A stretch of DNA of 64,000 bases, taken from contig KB906724.1 in assembly GCA_000381565.1 (NCBI GenBank), positions 2,296,801 through 2,360,800 of the forward strand, read 5' to 3'. The notes beneath the pieces were generated by a model. The model was not told the origin of the DNA. It ran no database searches and was given only the letters and a program-made list of their open reading frames with translations. Source of the DNA: Oxalobacteraceae bacterium AB_14 (lineage in GTDB: Bacteria > Pseudomonadota > Gammaproteobacteria > Burkholderiales > Burkholderiaceae_D). A program made the position numbers and the translations under genes. Every line of letters starts with the position of its first letter. The stretch's first letter is position 1. This document shows, piece by piece, positions 53,894-62,437 of this stretch.

Positions 53894-55522
53894 ATGCTCA
53901 GCAAACTGCGGATAGGACCCAAGTTGCTGCTGGCGCCTGGGGTGGTGCTGATCCTGCTGATCGCGCTGTCGGCCGGCGCCTTCGTCGGCCTGGTGCGGCA
54001 AAACCACCGGCTCGACGACCTGGTGCAGCAGCGTGCCGTGCGGCTCAAGGCGGCGGCCGACCTGGTGGCGTGCGCCAACCGCGCGCATACCGAGATCTAC
54101 CAGCTGCTGACCTGGATCAACGCCAGCTTCTCGCCTGCGCGCATCGATGCGCTGGTGCGCGACATCCATGCCCGCCACGCCACTTTGGACCGCCAGTTCG
54201 CGCAGCTGGAGATGGCGACCCAGGGCGATCCGGCCGAACGCCGCTTCGTCGCCCAGTCGCAGGCGGCGCATACGCAGTACGTGAAGGCGATCGGCGACGT
54301 CATCGAGTTGAGCATGGCCGATCAATCGATGGCGACCAACGCCATGTCCAAGGCCGAGCGGGCGTTCGACGTGGTGGCTCGGCGGCTGGCGGAGTTGTCG
54401 CGGCTGGAGGAGGCGCTCGGCGCGCGCGCCTACAATGACGCCGAGGCCGAGTTCAGGACGCTGTCGACCGCGATGCCGGCGGTGGTGGTGCTGTCGATCA
54501 CGCTGTCGCTGCTGGTGACGATGGCGGTGCGGCGGGCGCTGCTGAAAGAGGTGAGCGAGATCGGCGCGGCCGCCATCGACCTGGCCGAGGGCAACCTGAC
54601 GGTGAAGAACCGGGTCTACGGCAAGGACGAAATCGCCGAGACGTCGCGCGCGCTCGACACCAGCATCCGCAACCTGAACACCACGCTCAAGACCATCCTG
54701 GCGTCGGCGCAGTCGATCGACACGGCCTCGCGCGAGATCGCGCAGGGCAATGTCGACCTGACCCAGCGCACCGAGGCGCAGGCCAGCACGCTGGAGGAGG
54801 CCAGCAGCTCGATGCAGGAGCTGAGCGCCACCGTCACCCAGACCGCCAACAACGCGCAGTTGGCCAACCAGCTGGCGCGCTGCGCCACCAACTTCGCGGT
54901 GCGCGGCGGCAGCGTGGTGCAGCGGCTGGTGGTGACGATGGCGGCGATACGCGGCAGTTCGCGCAAGGTGGTGGAGATCGTCGGCGTCATCGACGGCATC
55001 GCCTTCCAGACCAATCTGCTGGCCTTGAACGCGGCGGTGGAGGCGGCGCGCGCGGGCGAGCATGGCGAGGGTTTCGCGCAGGTGGCGGGCGAGGTGCTGA
55101 CGCTGGCGCAGCGTTCGGCCACGGCGGCGCAGGAGATCAAGGCCTTGATCGCCGAGTCGGTGGCGGAGATCGAAGGTGGCAGCCGCTCGGTGGAGGAAGC
55201 CGGCAGCAGCATGGCGGAAATCGTGGCGTCGGTGCAGCAGGTGGGCGATATCATCGACCAGGTCAGCACCGCCAGCGCGGTGCAGGCGCAGGGCTTGCAG
55301 GGCATGCATCAGGCCATCGTCGAGATGGACCAGGTGACGCAGCAGAAGCTGGCGCTGGTGGAACAAGCCGCCAGCGCCGCTTCGAGCTTGCAGCGGCAGG
55401 CGGTCAATCTGTCGGAGGCGGTGGCGACGTTCAAACTGGACGAGGGCATGGAACCGCCCTCCAAACTGCCCGACGGCTCGCCCCGCGTGGTGCGCCTGCG
55501 CCTGGCGTCGGTGCGCAATTGA
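53894..55522 (+). CDS. Methyl-accepting chemotaxis protein
   Basis: The 542-residue receptor has a membrane segment (LLLAPGVVLILLIALSAGAFV), a periplasmic four-helix-bundle-type region (about 35-190), a second membrane segment (AVVVLSITLSLLVTMAV), a HAMP domain and the signalling hairpin (IDGIAFQTNLLALNAAVEAARAGEHGEGFAQVAGEVLTLAQRSA). The tip reads GEHGEGFAQVA where most receptors have GEQGRGFAVVA. It is co-directional and nearly contiguous with the Cache protein gene. Confidence 0.93.
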   Translation: MLSKLRIGPKLLLAPGVVLILLIALSAGAFVGLVRQNHRLDDLVQQRAVRLKAAADLVACANRAHTEIYQLLTWINASFSPARIDALVRDIHARHATLDRQFAQLEMATQGDPAERRFVAQSQAAHTQYVKAIGDVIELSMADQSMATNAMSKAERAFDVVARRLAELSRLEEALGARAYNDAEAEFRTLSTAMPAVVVLSITLSLLVTMAVRRALLKEVSEIGAAAIDLAEGNLTVKNRVYGKDEIAETSRALDTSIRNLNTTLKTILASAQSIDTASREIAQGNVDLTQRTEAQASTLEEASSSMQELSATVTQTANNAQLANQLARCATNFAVRGGSVVQRLVVTMAAIRGSSRKVVEIVGVIDGIAFQTNLLALNAAVEAARAGEHGEGFAQVAGEVLTLAQRSATAAQEIKALIAESVAEIEGGSRSVEEAGSSMAEIVASVQQVGDIIDQVSTASAVQAQGLQGMHQAIVEMDQVTQQKLALVEQAASAASSLQRQAVNLSEAVATFKLDEGMEPPSKLPDGSPRVVRLRLASVRN

Positions 55523-55525
55523 AGC

Positions 55526-55922
55526 TCAGGCGCCCTGGCGGCTGGTCAAGCTGGTGCTGGACCAGCGGTCGCCGGACTGTCGCAGGTATTTCTTGACGAC
55601 GTAAGCCCATGGCATGGCGATCGGGATGATCACCACCACCGTGCACTGCATCAGCACTTCCATCGTGCCGTCGTCCATCGTGCCCGAGCGCCATGCGGGC
55701 AGGGCGACCACGCGCATCCAGATGGTTTTCCAGGTCGGCTCCCACAGCAGCAGCGGCAGCATCTGTAGCCGATAGCGCACGCCCGGCGCGCATAGCGCCC
55801 CGAACTTCGTGGGAACAGCGCAGCTTGGCCTGCTGGATGGCGGAAAAGTGGCGCATCGCCGCAACCACCACGATCGCCAGCAACGGCAGGCCGATCGTCA
55901 ACAGATATACATGTTCGTCCAT
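55526..55922 (-). pseudogene. Probable frameshifted membrane-protein gene
   Basis: An ATG at 55922 opens a good membrane-protein start (YLLTIGLPLLAIVVVAAMRHFSA), but by about residue 40 this frame turns to low-complexity sequence. A +1 frame then gives a convincing hydrophobic protein (MLPLLLWEPTWKTIWMRVV, VLMQCTVVVIIPIAMPWAYVV) ending at 55526. Either one gene lost its frame near 55800, or two overlapping small genes exist and the second lacks a good start. Neither part is recognised. Confidence 0.5.
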
Positions 55923-55933
55923 AATTGTCCCGA

Positions 55934-56116
55934 TTATTCAGGGTTGGTGGACAGCGACTTGGCCGCTTCGGCGATCGCCGCCGGAGTCAGTTGGAAGTCG
56001 AAGTTGCTTACGTCAAAATAGTTCAGCGCCTTGCCGTCCGCCGACAGTTCCACCACGCTGGCGACCAGGCCGGCATCCTCCAGCTTCTGCAAATACGATA
56101 AAAACCTATCGGGCAT
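55934..56116 (-). CDS. Small hypothetical protein
   Basis: A 60-residue ORF reads MPDRFLSYLQKLEDAGLVAS, then VVELSADGKALNYFDVSNFDF and ends STNPE. It has no membrane segment. Its ATG abuts the T run of the gcvP terminator and no ribosome site is visible, so translation may start elsewhere or depend on read-through. It lies between the broken membrane gene and gcvP. Confidence 0.5.
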   Translation of the reverse strand: MPDRFLSYLQKLEDAGLVASVVELSADGKALNYFDVSNFDFQLTPAAIAEAAKSLSTNPE

Positions 56117-56118
56117 AA

Positions 56119-56155
56119 AAAACGCAGGCCGGGCCGGTTGGCTCGCCTGCGTTTT
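56119..56155 (-). terminator. Terminator after gcvP
   Basis: Perfect 11-base arms AAAACGCAGGC and GCCTGCGTTTT enclose 15 bases. Both sides carry A/T ends, so it can work in both directions; on the minus strand it closes gcvTHP. Confidence 0.9.
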
Positions 56156-56187
56156 CAGATGGCGCGGCGAACCGCGCATCGTTTCAA

Positions 56188-59082
56188 TTACTCGTAGTCG
56201 CTCATCGGCGCGCAGCCGCAGAACAGGTTGCGGTCGCCGTAGACGTTGTCGGCGCGGCCGACCGGCGGCCAGTACTTCTGCTTGCGCAGCGACGGCACAG
56301 GGTAGGCCGCCACTTCGCGGCTGTACCTGCGTTCCCACTGGTCGGCGGTCAGCACCTCGGCGGTGTGCGGCGCGAACTTGAGCGGGTTGTCCAGCTTGTC
56401 GAATTCGCCGCTTTCAACCTTGGCGATCTCGCCGCGGATGGCGATCATCGCGTCGATGAAGCGGTCCATCTCGACCTTCGATTCGCTTTCGGTCGGCTCG
56501 ATCATCAGCGTGCCCGGTACCGGGAAACTCATGGTCGGCGCGTGGAAGCCGAAGTCCATCAAGCGCTTGGCCACGTCTTCGTTGCTGATGCCGGTGGCAT
56601 CCTGCAGCGGACGCAGGTCGATGATGCACTCGTGCGCCACCAGGCCGTCGTGGCCCGAGTACAGCACCGGGAAGTGCGGCGACAAGCGGCGCGCGATGTA
56701 GTTGGCGTTCAGGATCGCGGTTTCGGTCGCGGCGGTCAGGCCTTCGGCGCCCATCATCGCGATGTACATCCACGAAATCGGCAGGATGCTGGCCGAACCG
56801 TATGGCGCGGCGCTGACCGAGCCGATGCCGGCGTTGTCGCGGATGTAGCCGTTCGAACGCTGGTTAGGCAGGAACTTCGCCAGGTGCGCGCCGACGCCGA
56901 TCGGACCGACGCCAGGACCGCCGCCGCCGTGAGGAATGCAGAAGGTCTTGTGCAGGTTCAGGTGCGAGACGTCGCCGCCGAACGAACCGGGCGCCGCCAC
57001 GCCGACCAGCGCGTTCATGTTGGCGCCGTCGATGTAGACCTGGCCGCCGTGGCCATGGACGATCTCGCACAGTTCCTGGATGCCTTCCTCGAACACGCCG
57101 TGGGTCGATGGGTAGGTCACCATCACGCAGGCCAGGTTGTTCGAATGCTGTTCGGCTTTCGCCTTCAGGTCGGCCAGGTCGACGTTGCCGCTGGCGTCGC
57201 AGGCGGTGACCACCACCTGCATGCCTACCATGTTGGCCGATGCCGGGTTGGTGCCGTGCGCAGACGATGGAATCAGGCAGATGTTGCGATGGCCTTCGCC
57301 ACGCGACTGGTGGTAGGCCTGGATCACCAGCAGGCCGGCGTACTCGCCCTGCGAACCGGCGTTAGGCTGCAGCGAGACGGCGGCGTAGCCGGTCAGCGCG
57401 CACAGCATCTCTTCCAGCTGCGAGATCATTTCGCGGTAGCCGACGGTTTGCGCGTCCGGCGCGAACGGGTGGATGTTCGAGAATTCCGGCCAGGTGACCG
57501 GGATCATCTCGGACGTGGCGTTCAGCTTCATGGTGCACGAACCGAGCGGGATCATGGTGCGGTCCAGCGCCAGGTCCTTGTCCGCCAGGCTGCGCAGGTA
57601 GCGCAGCATCTCGGTTTCGGAGTGGTAGCGGTTGAACACCGGGTGGCTCAGGTACTCGCTGGTGCGCGACAGCGCTGCCGGGAAGGCCTCGGCAACGGCG
57701 GCTTCCACGCCGTCGAAGTCCGGGCCGTGGGCCGGGCCGCCGACCGGATGCGCGAACACGGTCCACAGCAGCGCGATGTCTTCGCGGCTGGTGGTTTCGT
57801 CCAGCGATACGCCGACGTGGGTGGCGTCGATCATGCGCAGGTTGACGCCGTGCGAGTGGGCCGATGCGTGCAACTGCTCGGCGTTCTTGACGGCCACGGT
57901 CAGGGTGTCGAAGAAGGTGTCGTTGATGACGGTGTAGCCCAGCGTCTTCAGGTTGGCGGCCAGCACGCCGGTGTAGCGGTGCACACGCTGGGCGATCTGC
58001 AGCAGGCCTTGCGGGCCGTGGTAGACGGCGTACATCGACGCCATCACCGCCAGCAGCACCTGCGCGGTGCAGATGTTCGACGTGGCTTTTTCGCGGCGGA
58101 TGTGCTGCTCGCGGGTTTGCAGCGCCAGGCGGTAGGCCTTGTTGCCCTGGGCGTCGATGGTGACGCCGACCAGGCGGCCGGACATGCTGCGCTTGAATTC
58201 ATCGCGGGTCGACAGGTAGCCTGCGTGCGGGCCGCCGAAGCCCAGCGGTACGCCGAAGCGCTGGCTGTTGCCAACCACCACGTCCGCGCCCCATTCGCCT
58301 GGAGGCGTGAGCATGGTCAGCGCCAGCAGGTCGGCGGCGACCACCACCATCGCGCCCTTGGCCTTGACCGCTTCAACGCCGGCCTTGTAGTCGCGCACCA
58401 TGCCGTTCACGCCCGGGTATTGCAGCAGCACGCCGAAGCACTCGCCCACGGCGGCCAGTTCGGCCGGGTGGAAGGTCTTCACTTCGATGCCCAGCGGCTT
58501 GGCGCGGGTCTCGACCACTTCGCGGGTCTGCGGCAGCACGTCGTCGGCGACGTAGAACAGCGTCGATTTCGATTTGCCCACGCGCTGGATCAGCGTCATC
58601 GCTTCGGCGGCGGCCGTGCCTTCGTCCAGCATCGAGGCGTTGGCGATGCCCATGCCGGTCAGGTCGGTGATGGTCTGCTGGAAGTTCAGGATCGCTTCCA
58701 GGCGGCCTTGCGAGATCTCCGGCTGGTACGGGGTGTAGGCGGTGTACCAGGCCGGGTTTTCGAAGATGTTACGCAGCACCACGCCAGGCGTGACGGTGTT
58801 GTAGTAGCCCTGGCCGATCAGCGACTTGAGCACCTTGTTCTTCGAGGCGATCTTTTTCAGCTTGGACAGCGCTTCCTGTTCCGGCATCGGCTGCGAATAC
58901 GCGCCCAGCGGCAGTGCGCCCTTGTTGCGGATGTTGGAGGGGACCAGGGCGTCGATCAGGGCTGCGCGCGAGGCGTAGCCGAGTACCGACAGCATGGCTT
59001 CCTGTTCGGCGGCGTCAGGGCCGATGTGGCGGGCGATGAAGGCGTCGCGGGCTTCGAGTTGGGTCAGGCTGGTGCGGGTCAT
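56188..59082 (-). CDS. gcvP: Glycine dehydrogenase (decarboxylating), GcvP
   Basis: The P-protein decarboxylates glycine with pyridoxal phosphate and passes the aminomethyl group to GcvH. The 964-residue product covers both halves of the enzyme; the PLP lysine is in [21 protein letters not shown], with [14 protein letters not shown] near the C-terminus. Full length. It is third in gcvT-gcvH-gcvP; an upstream REP-type element lies between gcvH and it. Confidence 0.97.
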   Translation of the reverse strand: MTRTSLTQLEARDAFIARHIGPDAAEQEAMLSVLGYASRAALIDALVPSNIRNKGALPLGAYSQPMPEQEALSKLKKIASKNKVLKSLIGQGYYNTVTPGVVLRNIFENPAWYTAYTPYQPEISQGRLEAILNFQQTITDLTGMGIANASMLDEGTAAAEAMTLIQRVGKSKSTLFYVADDVLPQTREVVETRAKPLGIEVKTFHPAELAAVGECFGVLLQYPGVNGMVRDYKAGVEAVKAKGAMVVVAADLLALTMLTPPGEWGADVVVGNSQRFGVPLGFGGPHAGYLSTRDEFKRSMSGRLVGVTIDAQGNKAYRLALQTREQHIRREKATSNICTAQVLLAVMASMYAVYHGPQGLLQIAQRVHRYTGVLAANLKTLGYTVINDTFFDTLTVAVKNAEQLHASAHSHGVNLRMIDATHVGVSLDETTSREDIALLWTVFAHPVGGPAHGPDFDGVEAAVAEAFPAALSRTSEYLSHPVFNRYHSETEMLRYLRSLADKDLALDRTMIPLGSCTMKLNATSEMIPVTWPEFSNIHPFAPDAQTVGYREMISQLEEMLCALTGYAAVSLQPNAGSQGEYAGLLVIQAYHQSRGEGHRNICLIPSSAHGTNPASANMVGMQVVVTACDASGNVDLADLKAKAEQHSNNLACVMVTYPSTHGVFEEGIQELCEIVHGHGGQVYIDGANMNALVGVAAPGSFGGDVSHLNLHKTFCIPHGGGGPGVGPIGVGAHLAKFLPNQRSNGYIRDNAGIGSVSAAPYGSASILPISWMYIAMMGAEGLTAATETAILNANYIARRLSPHFPVLYSGHDGLVAHECIIDLRPLQDATGISNEDVAKRLMDFGFHAPTMSFPVPGTLMIEPTESESKVEMDRFIDAMIAIRGEIAKVESGEFDKLDNPLKFAPHTAEVLTADQWERRYSREVAAYPVPSLRKQKYWPPVGRADNVYGDRNLFCGCAPMSDYE

Positions 59083-59119
59083 GATATGGGCGAGGGCAGT
59101 ATGAGGAATGGTGCGATAC

Positions 59120-59198
59120 GTCGTCCTCGCGAAAGCGGGGACCCATGCTGATTGGCCGGAGTCAGCTCAGCATGGATTCCCGCGTGCGCGGGAATGAC
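59120..59198. repeat. Paired inverted REP-like element, copy 3
   Basis: Left palindrome GTCGTCCTCGCGAAAGCGGG and right palindrome ATTCCCGCGTGCGCGGGAAT face each other across a spacer beginning CCATGCTG; span 79 bases. It sits between gcvH and gcvP within the operon. Confidence 0.87.
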
Positions 59199-59207
59199 GG
59201 CGGCGTA

Positions 59208-59588
59208 TTACGCTTCGGTGGTCTTGCCGTAGGCGGCGGCGTCGAGCAGGCCGTTGATCGCGGCGGCGTCGGCCGGCTTGATCTTGAACAGCCAGGCGCT
59301 GTAGGCATCGGCGTTGATCGACTCAGGCGCGTTGACCACGTCGTCGTTGACGGCCACGACTTCGCCGGCGATCGGCGCGTAGATGTCGCTGGCCGCCTTG
59401 ACCGATTCCACCACGGCGGCGTCGTCGCCGGCGCAATAGGTCGCACCGACTTTCGGCAGTTCGACGAAGACGATGTCGCCCAGCGCATCCTGTGCGAACG
59501 CGGTGATGCCGACGGTGACGGTGCCGTCAGCTTCGGCGCGTACCCATTCGTGGGATTCGGTGTACTTCAGGTCGGCAGGAATGTTCAT
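59208..59588 (-). CDS. gcvH: Glycine cleavage system H protein
   Basis: GcvH carries the lipoyl arm that shuttles the aminomethyl group. The 126-residue product has the lipoylation lysine in [17 protein letters not shown] (residue about 64) and [12 protein letters not shown] at the N-terminus. GGAG lies 10 bases before the ATG. Confidence 0.97.
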   Translation of the reverse strand: MNIPADLKYTESHEWVRAEADGTVTVGITAFAQDALGDIVFVELPKVGATYCAGDDAAVVESVKAASDIYAPIAGEVVAVNDDVVNAPESINADAYSAWLFKIKPADAAAINGLLDAAAYGKTTEA

Positions 59589-59634
59589 GTAAGGCTCCAG
59601 AAGGGTGATGGGGTGATATGAATATAAACAGCGA

Positions 59635-60768
<1,134 letters not shown>

Positions 60769-60851
60769 AATTCCTCGGTCCAATTCGAATAGGGGTTAAC
60801 AGAACATACAAGGAAACGCTCAACACAAGCTGATTCCACAATGATCGCAGA

Positions 60852-61089
60852 CCCCTCTGTCCTTGATACCTGAGAGATTACGGGAGGAGGCCGGCTCCTG
60901 GTTCCCGTGCGCCCCTTCGGTGGGCCGCCGGCTTGCGCCGCGGCCGCTCTCCAGAGTTGGTCCAGTTGGCATCCCGTCGAATTGTCCATCCGACGGCCGC
61001 GCTGGTCCCTTGATCGGTCCTTTTGCCTGAGAGTTTTTGGGTAGTGCCCCTTCGGCGGCAAAGCTGGTTTGCCCTCTCCCGATCAAGAC
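60852..61089 (-). promoter_or_regulatory. Tandem glycine riboswitch upstream of gcvTHP
   Basis: Read on the minus strand, aptamer 1 (61089-61011) has CGGGAGAGGGC, GCCGAAGGGGCA and CTCTCAGGCAAAAGGACC; aptamer 2 (60957-60852) has CTGGAGAGCGG, ACCGAAGGGGCG and TCTCTCAGGTATCAAGGACAG. Both carry the conserved glycine-binding core elements. It ends 84 bases before the gcvT ATG. In other bacteria glycine binding turns such operons on. Confidence 0.93.
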
Positions 61090-61124
61090 TCGGGAATATA
61101 TGTCAGAAGGACCGTGTTGTCAAT

Positions 61125-61163
61125 CTGCAGCCCGTTTCTGCAGCCCGTCTCTGCAGCCCGTTA
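61125..61163. repeat. Three tandem 13-base repeats
   Basis: CTGCAGCCCGTNN occurs three times back to back (61125-61137, 61138-61150, 61151-61163), just upstream of the glycine riboswitch promoter area and 97 bases before the ClpP-like gene. Confidence 0.85.
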
Positions 61164-61259
61164 CAGGCGAGCGCGAGCGCCACACGAATGAAATGCAATA
61201 AGAAGACCCGAAAGACAACTATTTGTTAAAATAAATCACACCTATTCAAGAGCCCAGCC

Positions 61260-61820
61260 ATGAGCCAAGATTCCACTACTTACGAGGGCCACGCGTGGTT
61301 CACCCTGTCCGGCGATGTCAACAGCGACATGGTGCGCCGCGTCTTTGATGCGGTCGCCGACATGACCGAAGACCACATCGGCACTGCCCACATCCTGATC
61401 CAGTCCAACGGCGGCTATGTCAGCGACGGCATCTGCCTGTACAACTACCTGAGCAAGCTGCCGATCAAGATCGTCACCTACAATGCCGGGGCGGTGGCGT
61501 CGATCGCGGTGATCCTGTTCCTGGCCGGCGCCGAGCGCTATGCCAGCGACACCGCGCGCTTCATGGTGCACAAGTCGCACGCCAGCGCACCGCACGGCGC
61601 CCGCCCGGACGCGCTGCGCATCATCGTCGAAGGCTTGCAGGCCGACGACGCCCGCACCGAACAGATCCTGCGCGCGCACGTGGAATTCAGCGAGGAGCAC
61701 TGGCGCATCCACGAATACTCCGACCTGCACCTGACGGCGGCCGAGGGCTTGAAAGTGGGGATGATCAATGCGGTGAAGGATTTCGTGCCGCCGCGCGGGC
61801 AGCGCGTGACGAATATTTGA
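61260..61820 (+). CDS. ClpP-like serine protease
   Basis: The 186-residue product has the ClpP/crotonase fold: SNGGYVSDGICLYNYLSKLP, the nucleophile in NAGAVASIAVILFLAGAERY (Ser81 by my count), and His in FMVHKSHAS (His104). The usual ClpP pattern GxASMGxxxxxxG is altered to AVASIAV, and the handle region is shorter. It stands alone without clpX. A housekeeping clpP would be elsewhere; this looks like a paralogue of unknown substrate. Confidence 0.82.
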   Translation: MSQDSTTYEGHAWFTLSGDVNSDMVRRVFDAVADMTEDHIGTAHILIQSNGGYVSDGICLYNYLSKLPIKIVTYNAGAVASIAVILFLAGAERYASDTARFMVHKSHASAPHGARPDALRIIVEGLQADDARTEQILRAHVEFSEEHWRIHEYSDLHLTAAEGLKVGMINAVKDFVPPRGQRVTNI

Positions 61821-61869
61821 CCAGCTTGCGGCGCCCGGAGGCGGCGCCGCAAGGACCGCGCTGGCCTAG

Positions 61870-62076
61870 CTAGCGGTCTTTATTTCCGGACTGCTTGTTG
61901 GCATCGTTTTTGTGGCTTTGACGGCCGGCTTCCACGTGCTGCTCATGGGTGCCGCCCTGGGTGCCGCCGCTGCTGCTGCCGCGCGACCCGCCGGACGAAC
62001 CCTGGCCGCCAGACTGCTTGCTGCTGCCCTGATCCGTGCCTTGCTTGCTACTGCCACCTTTTTGATTCGAGTTCAT
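61870..62076 (-). CDS. Small Gly/Ser/Gln-rich hydrophilic protein
   Basis: The 68-residue product is almost only G, S, Q, K, N and H (NSNQKGGSSKQGTDQGSSKQ) with a C-terminal HEQHVEAGRQSHKN stretch recalling the EAGRKGG pattern of KGG/stress-induced proteins. AAGGA lies 6 bases before the ATG at 62076. It may be a disordered hydrophilin; low-complexity makes family assignment weak. Confidence 0.6.
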   Translation of the reverse strand: MNSNQKGGSSKQGTDQGSSKQSGGQGSSGGSRGSSSGGTQGGTHEQHVEAGRQSHKNDANKQSGNKDR

Positions 62077-62119
62077 GTCGATTCCTTTGCGAAAAATGAA
62101 AGAACGTGCTCGCCAGAAC

Positions 62120-62150
62120 CGCGCCGGCGCTTGCATTCCGGCGCGTTTTT
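62120..62150 (+). terminator. Plus-strand terminator-like hairpin
   Basis: Perfect 8-base arms CGCGCCGG (62120-62127) and CCGGCGCG (62138-62145) are followed by TTTTT. No plus-strand gene ends just before it (the ClpP-like gene ends 300 bases earlier). It lies in the leader region of the opposite-strand small gene. Confidence 0.7.
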
Positions 62151-62437
62151 GGTATCGCAATGATGCTTGCTCGATGCGGTGATCGCTATCGGAATTTCTC
62201 TTGGTGGCGTGTAGGAGTGCGCCTTGCCGGCCCGTGCAGCCGTCCGCTGCGTGCAGCGTGAGAAAACGTTAATCTTGTCCTTTGTGCCGCGTAAATACTG
62301 GGCTTCAAGCCATAAAAGTTGTGGAGGAATAGAAAAATACGCGAAATATTGCACAGTCTTTCCTTTCCGGTATTGCCTTGTGGAAAGAATGTGCAAGAAT
62401 GTGGTATACGAACTCCCCTATCGAAGCAGGTCACATC
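62151..62437. other. Intergenic region upstream of the DUF1631 gene
   Basis: A gene-free stretch of 287 bases with an AT-richer part around 62280-62420. It should hold the promoter of the DUF1631 gene, but no confident -35/-10 pair or operator is visible. Confidence 0.4.

Noticed and set aside
56365..59151. A 928-codon plus-strand frame opposite gcvP
   Set aside because: Shadow of gcvP, which is full-length and conserved.
61125..61163. CRISPR-like array
   Set aside because: Repeats are 13 bases with no spacers and no cas genes nearby.
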